DNA of 64,000 bases from Actinomyces sp. (GTDB lineage: Bacteria; Actinomycetota; Actinomycetes; Actinomycetales; Actinomycetaceae). The notes beneath the pieces were generated by a model, which did no database searches, was not told where the DNA came from, and saw nothing but the letters and a program-made list of their open reading frames with translations. This document shows positions 60,953 to 64,000 of the stretch, in pieces. Each line of letters starts with the position of its first letter. Position 1 is the first letter of the stretch. Both the position numbers and the translations under genes were made by a program. The stretch spans positions 62,001-126,000 of the forward strand of contig NZ_JAUMUL010000003.1 of assembly GCF_030530635.1 (NCBI RefSeq). Direction: 5' to 3'.

Positions 60953-62151
60953 CGTGGTTGGACCTCGCTCTCGATTTGTTCCAGGCGCACTGCCAGGTCC
61001 GTCAGGGCCTGGTCGTGCGCGGGGGTGGGCCCGTACAGGGCATGGTCGATCTCTGCGGCGGGTCGGCCCCCGGCTCGTGCGGCCGCCTCCAGCAGCTCCT
61101 CGCGGGGGGCGGAGACGGGCAATCCCAGGGAGCGTCCCAATCGCAGCGCGGCGCCTGCGCGCAGTGCCTGGGCGGCGCGTTCGCGGTCGCCGGCGCGCCG
61201 GTACAGACGGCCTCGCCCGACGGCGGTCTCGGTGGCGTGCACCACTACCGGTAAGTCCTCGGATACGAGCCGTCCAAAGCGGCGCCCGCGCACGAATGCC
61301 AGCGTCACGACGACGACCGTACCGAGCAGTATCAGCACCGGCAGCCAGGGCGGCTGGCGGGGATTGTCCCAGACAGTCGTTATGACGCTCGTCTGGGAGG
61401 CGTCCAGCCAGACCAGCCGCTGATTGTGCCCCAGGGCGCGGATGGCCAGGGCGGCGTTGCCGGCGGAGGTCAGTTTGGCGTTGGTGACGATCCGAGGATC
61501 GGCTATCACCCGCAGCGTGCCGCCTCCGTCGAGTTCGGCGGTGGCATAGGCGTAGGCGTCCTCACCAACCGGGAAGCAGCCGACGGCGCCCTGGGCTCCT
61601 ACCAGGCCCACCGAGCCGGTGGAGCCCGCCAACTCCTGGGCGGCCACGGCGTCTGGATCCTGGCACTCCGGCTTGAGGGCGGTGCCGACGTCTGCGGAGG
61701 TGCCGGTGGGAATGAGCTCGGTCAGATCGCTCAGATCTTGAAAGAGGGCGCCCAGTACGACCACGTCCATACCGGACTCGGCGAGTTGCCGGCGGTTGAA
61801 GGAACTCAGCTGCCCGACGTTGAGCACGACTACGGTGCCCTTCACCGCGGCGGAGCTGACGGCCTCCTCGGTCGAGCGGGCATTGGTGACGTCTACGCCC
61901 TCGGCACGTAGTAGTTCGGCCAGTGCCCGAGTGCCGTTCTGGTGAGGATTGTCGATCGCATAGGGAACTTTGGAGGCATGGGGGGTGGTACATACGGTGG
62001 CCAGCGCGACGAGTACGAGTAGCGTACCGGCGGCCAAGAAGGGACGCCACCGGCGCACCCGCTCGCCCAGGCGCACGCCGACCACCTGGTCATCTACATC
62101 CGCCGATCCGGTGGTACTGGGACGGTTTGGCGTCGTTGCGGCTGCGCTCAT
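60949..62151 (-). CDS. DUF4350 domain membrane protein
   Basis: This 400-residue protein has a helix near residues 38-55 (FLAAGTLLVLVALATVCTT), an outside domain with NPHQNGTRALAELLRAEGVD near 72, and VVVLNVGQLSSFNRRQL near 110. A second helix near 270-290 (WLPVLILLGTVVVVTLAFV) leads to a cytoplasmic tail containing RGRRFGRLVSEDLPVVVHAT. This layout is typical of DUF4350 proteins between MoxR and DUF4129 genes. It is coupled by four-base overlaps to both. The function is not established. Confidence 0.87.
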   Translation of the reverse strand: MSAAATTPNRPSTTGSADVDDQVVGVRLGERVRRWRPFLAAGTLLVLVALATVCTTPHASKVPYAIDNPHQNGTRALAELLRAEGVDVTNARSTEEAVSSAAVKGTVVVLNVGQLSSFNRRQLAESGMDVVVLGALFQDLSDLTELIPTGTSADVGTALKPECQDPDAVAAQELAGSTGSVGLVGAQGAVGCFPVGEDAYAYATAELDGGGTLRVIADPRIVTNAKLTSAGNAALAIRALGHNQRLVWLDASQTSVITTVWDNPRQPPWLPVLILLGTVVVVTLAFVRGRRFGRLVSEDLPVVVHATETAVGRGRLYRRAGDRERAAQALRAGAALRLGRSLGLPVSAPREELLEAAARAGGRPAAEIDHALYGPTPAHDQALTDLAVRLEQIESEVQPR

Positions 62152-62846
62152 GCGATCACCCGTTCGGCCTGGGATGCCGGGACGAGGACGGCACGGGCGA
62201 CCTGGTCGGCGAAGTCACGCATCCAGGTGTCCTGAGCGGAAGTGGGTTCTATCCGCCCGTAGCGCACGGCGTCGAACAGGCGGGCGGCCTCATCCATCTG
62301 TCCCGCCAGTTCTGCCAAAGGCCCGGAGGCGAGCCTGGCCGCCTCATGCGCGGTCATCCCCGGATAGTCCTCAATGGCTCCCCGCTCATCCAAGGAGCGA
62401 ACGACCGCCCTGAAGCGTTCAACGACGGCTGTTGCCCAGTCGCCCTGCCCGGCGGCGGCATCTGCGGCCCGGGCCAGGGCGGCGGCGTCGCGATCATCCT
62501 CGAACAGCGGGGCGCCGGTACGGGCGGCGCGCCGAGCCCAGGTGATACGGGTGACCAACACCACCAGTGCCGCCAGCAGGGCGATCACCAGCACCGCCAC
62601 CAGCAGGACGGACAGCCACGGCGGTGCACCGGGCACGGCGGAGCGCAGGTCCAGGTGGTCGGTCAACCACTGCCATATCCGTTCCCACAGACCGTTCGCC
62701 TGATGCCGGTACACGGGTTTGGACAGTTCCTCCGCGGCGGCGCGGCGGGCGGAATCGGCGTCGGGCGTGGCCGGCACCTCCACAGGCGCGCGCAGGGCGC
62801 GAGCGGTGGCAACGGAAAGCAACGGCGGCGGGAACAATGCGGTCAT
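62148..62846 (-). CDS. DUF4129 domain membrane protein
   Basis: The 232-residue protein has an N-terminal outside stretch, one helix near residues 78-102 (WLSVLLVAVLVIALLAALVV), and a cytoplasmic DUF4129 domain. That domain shows AVVERFRAVVRSLDERGAIE near 140, MTAHEAARLA near 165 and LFDAVRYGRIEPTS near 188. The last part (FDAVRYG) is the family's signature. It is translationally coupled to DUF4350. A role in transglutaminase or MoxR-linked pathways has been suggested for the family but is not shown here. Confidence 0.87.
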   Translation of the reverse strand: MTALFPPPLLSVATARALRAPVEVPATPDADSARRAAAEELSKPVYRHQANGLWERIWQWLTDHLDLRSAVPGAPPWLSVLLVAVLVIALLAALVVLVTRITWARRAARTGAPLFEDDRDAAALARAADAAAGQGDWATAVVERFRAVVRSLDERGAIEDYPGMTAHEAARLASGPLAELAGQMDEAARLFDAVRYGRIEPTSAQDTWMRDFADQVARAVLVPASQAERVIA

Positions 62847-62868
62847 GCGCTCGGTCGATCCGATTCAC

Positions 62869-64000
62869 TCACACGCCGGCAGAGCGGCGCAGTTCCACGT
62901 CCAGGCCCTCCTGACGCATGCGCAGATCTATGTAGATCAGGGCGGTTGCAGCGGAGGAGAACGGCATGATCACCGCATCGAGCAGGCCGCCGATGAAGGC
63001 CGATACAGCCATCATGAATGCGGAGGCCGGAGCACCGAACAGCAGCGTGCCGGAACCGGTGATGATTCCGACGGCACCGCCTACGAGGTTGGATACGACA
63101 CCCACGATCAGGACCGTCAGCAACAGAGTGCCCAAGACATGCCAGAAATTGCTGCGGGTCAGCTGCCAGGAGCGACGTATGCCCTCCCATACGCCGACAT
63201 TTTCCAGAATCAGTGCGGCCCCGGCCACGGACAGGCGCACAGTCACGAAGGCCACGGCCGCCCCAGCGCCGACTACGAGTAACAGTCCCAGAATCGCGGC
63301 CAGCGCAAGGATGCTCCCGGGGTTGTCACTATTGACTGCGGAGTAGAACAGGCCGGCGAAGATCAGGGCCGCGCCCACAAGGGCCAGGATCATGACCAGG
63401 CCGACGAGCAGGTTGATCAGGATCGACTGACCTATCAGCGCCCACAGGCGAGGGCGGGTGCGCTCCCACACCTCCGCGGGGGTGGCGATGCGGCCCAGTA
63501 CCGAGCGGGAGACGGTCACGATCAGCAGCCCGGTAAGTACCGTGGCGGCGATGAAGGTGATCGCCGAGCTGATGAGTGAGGACCCCCAGACGCCTTGGAA
63601 CATGGAGAACACGGAGCCCAGGATCTCAGTGTCGGAGACGGAGCCGTCGTACTGGTCGTATTCGTCGAAGGCGCTGAGCCGGCTCAGGAACGGGTTAATT
63701 GCGCCGAAGATCAACACCGCGGAGACCAGGGCGGAGGTGCCCATGACCAGCAGGGCGGGCAGGAACATCGCCCGCGGGTTGGCGCGCAGAGATTCGAACG
63801 CGCCGCCGAGAATCTCGGTGATGCTCAAGGGCCGCAGTGGAATGATGCCGGGCTTGGGAGCGGTGAAGAAACCACCCGGGCCGGCGGGGTAGGCGCCGGC
63901 CTGCTGGTTGTACTGGCCGTACCGCTCACCGGGTGCGGGCGGCTGATACTGGCCGTAGGCGGGCGGCTGGGTGCCGGCGCCGTAGCCCGGGGCGGATTCC
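62869..64000 (-). CDS. Polytopic membrane protein with Tyr/Pro/Gly-rich N-terminus (cut by window edge)
   Basis: The frame is open from the right edge to the stop at 62869, at least 376 residues. The visible N-terminal part is Tyr/Gln/Pro/Gly-rich (PAYGQYQPPAPGERYGQYNQ), a disordered cytoplasmic tail. GIIPLRPLSITEILGGAFES then starts the membrane part, which has six or so helices separated by Gly-rich loops. This pattern matches actinobacterial proteins annotated as glycerophosphodiester phosphodiesterase membrane-domain proteins, without the catalytic domain. A TTG at 63828 could start a shorter form, but the in-frame tail continues well past it, so the true start lies outside the window. 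It lies 22 bases upstream of DUF4129, probably in the same operon. Confidence 0.8.
   Translation of the reverse strand, partial: ESAPGYGAGTQPPAYGQYQPPAPGERYGQYNQQAGAYPAGPGGFFTAPKPGIIPLRPLSITEILGGAFESLRANPRAMFLPALLVMGTSALVSAVLIFGAINPFLSRLSAFDEYDQYDGSVSDTEILGSVFSMFQGVWGSSLISSAITFIAATVLTGLLIVTVSRSVLGRIATPAEVWERTRPRLWALIGQSILINLLVGLVMILALVGAALIFAGLFYSAVNSDNPGSILALAAILGLLLVVGAGAAVAFVTVRLSVAGAALILENVGVWEGIRRSWQLTRSNFWHVLGTLLLTVLIVGVVSNLVGGAVGIITGSGTLLFGAPASAFMMAVSAFIGGLLDAVIMPFSSAATALIYIDLRMRQEGLDVELRRSAGV

Noticed and set aside
62869..63828. Treating TTG 63828 as the true start of the last gene
   Set aside because: The frame stays open to the window edge and encodes a Tyr/Pro/Gly-rich tail followed by a conserved-looking lead into the membrane part, so the gene is simply cut.
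1..64000. tRNA, rRNA, riboswitch, prophage or attachment-site signals
   Set aside because: Nothing in the sequence read as a tRNA cloverleaf, rRNA block, known riboswitch, phage gene set or att core. The only mobile element supported is the ISAs1 copy.

Overview
The window is high-GC DNA from an actinobacterium, most likely an Actinomyces-like member of the Actinomycetaceae. That placement is inferred from family content, not from a search: a WhiB regulator, families typical of actinobacteria (DUF3499, DUF5719, TIGR03089, DUF6541-like membrane proteins), a fused RmlC-RmlD enzyme and many apparently leaderless genes. About three quarters of it (1-47.1 kb) is one very large cell-surface glycopolymer locus. 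The rest is conserved chromosomal background.

Layout. (1) 1-9.2 kb: the start of wecB (minus strand, cut by the window edge) diverges from a tightly overlapped operon of an MsbA/PglK-type ABC exporter and five glycosyltransferases. (2) 9.2-14.6 kb: a UDP-ManNAc dehydrogenase-like enzyme and two paralogous large membrane proteins. (3) 14.7-20.0 kb: two secreted proteins carrying the same 45-residue Asp/Gly-rich repeat, one of them a PGRP/amidase, flanking rmlB. (4) 20.1-26.1 kb: a YfhO-like membrane protein converging on a flippase-like protein, a GT4 and a polyprenyl-phosphate GT2. This resembles the three-component CsbB/YfhO glycosylation systems. (5) 26.2-27.5 kb: an ISAs1-family insertion sequence with intact ends and target duplication but a frameshifted transposase. 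(6) 27.6-41.3 kb: a Wzm/Wzt ABC exporter, several glycosyltransferases (one a double-domain fusion), a small coiled-coil protein, a GT-C-like membrane protein, UDP-glucose dehydrogenase, and a GT2/DUF2304/GT2 operon. (7) 41.3-47.1 kb, minus strand: two GT2s, a Wzx-type flippase, the RmlCD fusion and RmlA. (8) 47.2-56.5 kb: manA, a TIGR03089 protein, whiB, a 1353-residue membrane glycosyltransferase, a DUF5719 protein, a degenerate metallopeptidase-like protein and DUF3499. This order resembles the whiB2/manA neighbourhood of mycobacteria. (9) 56.5-64 kb: the widespread RDD / SpoIIM / DUF58 / MoxR / DUF4350 / DUF4129 membrane module, ending in a gene cut by the right edge.

How it works together (inference). 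RmlA, RmlB and RmlCD would make dTDP-L-rhamnose. WecB and the 9.2 kb dehydrogenase would make UDP-ManNAcA, and Ugd would make UDP-GlcA, so an acidic rhamnose-containing polymer is expected. Cytoplasmic glycosyltransferases would build lipid-linked chains, and three different export routes are encoded (MsbA-like ABC, Wzm/Wzt, Wzx). Polyprenyl-phosphate glycosyltransferases plus GT-C-like proteins could decorate the polymer outside the membrane. I see no initiating phosphoglycosyltransferase, no clear Wzy polymerase and no LCP ligase, so these would have to lie elsewhere. The most notable structural signals are a recurring leaderless promoter arrangement, the convergent YfhO/flippase overlap that looks like a lost stop, and the intact-ended but dead insertion sequence.
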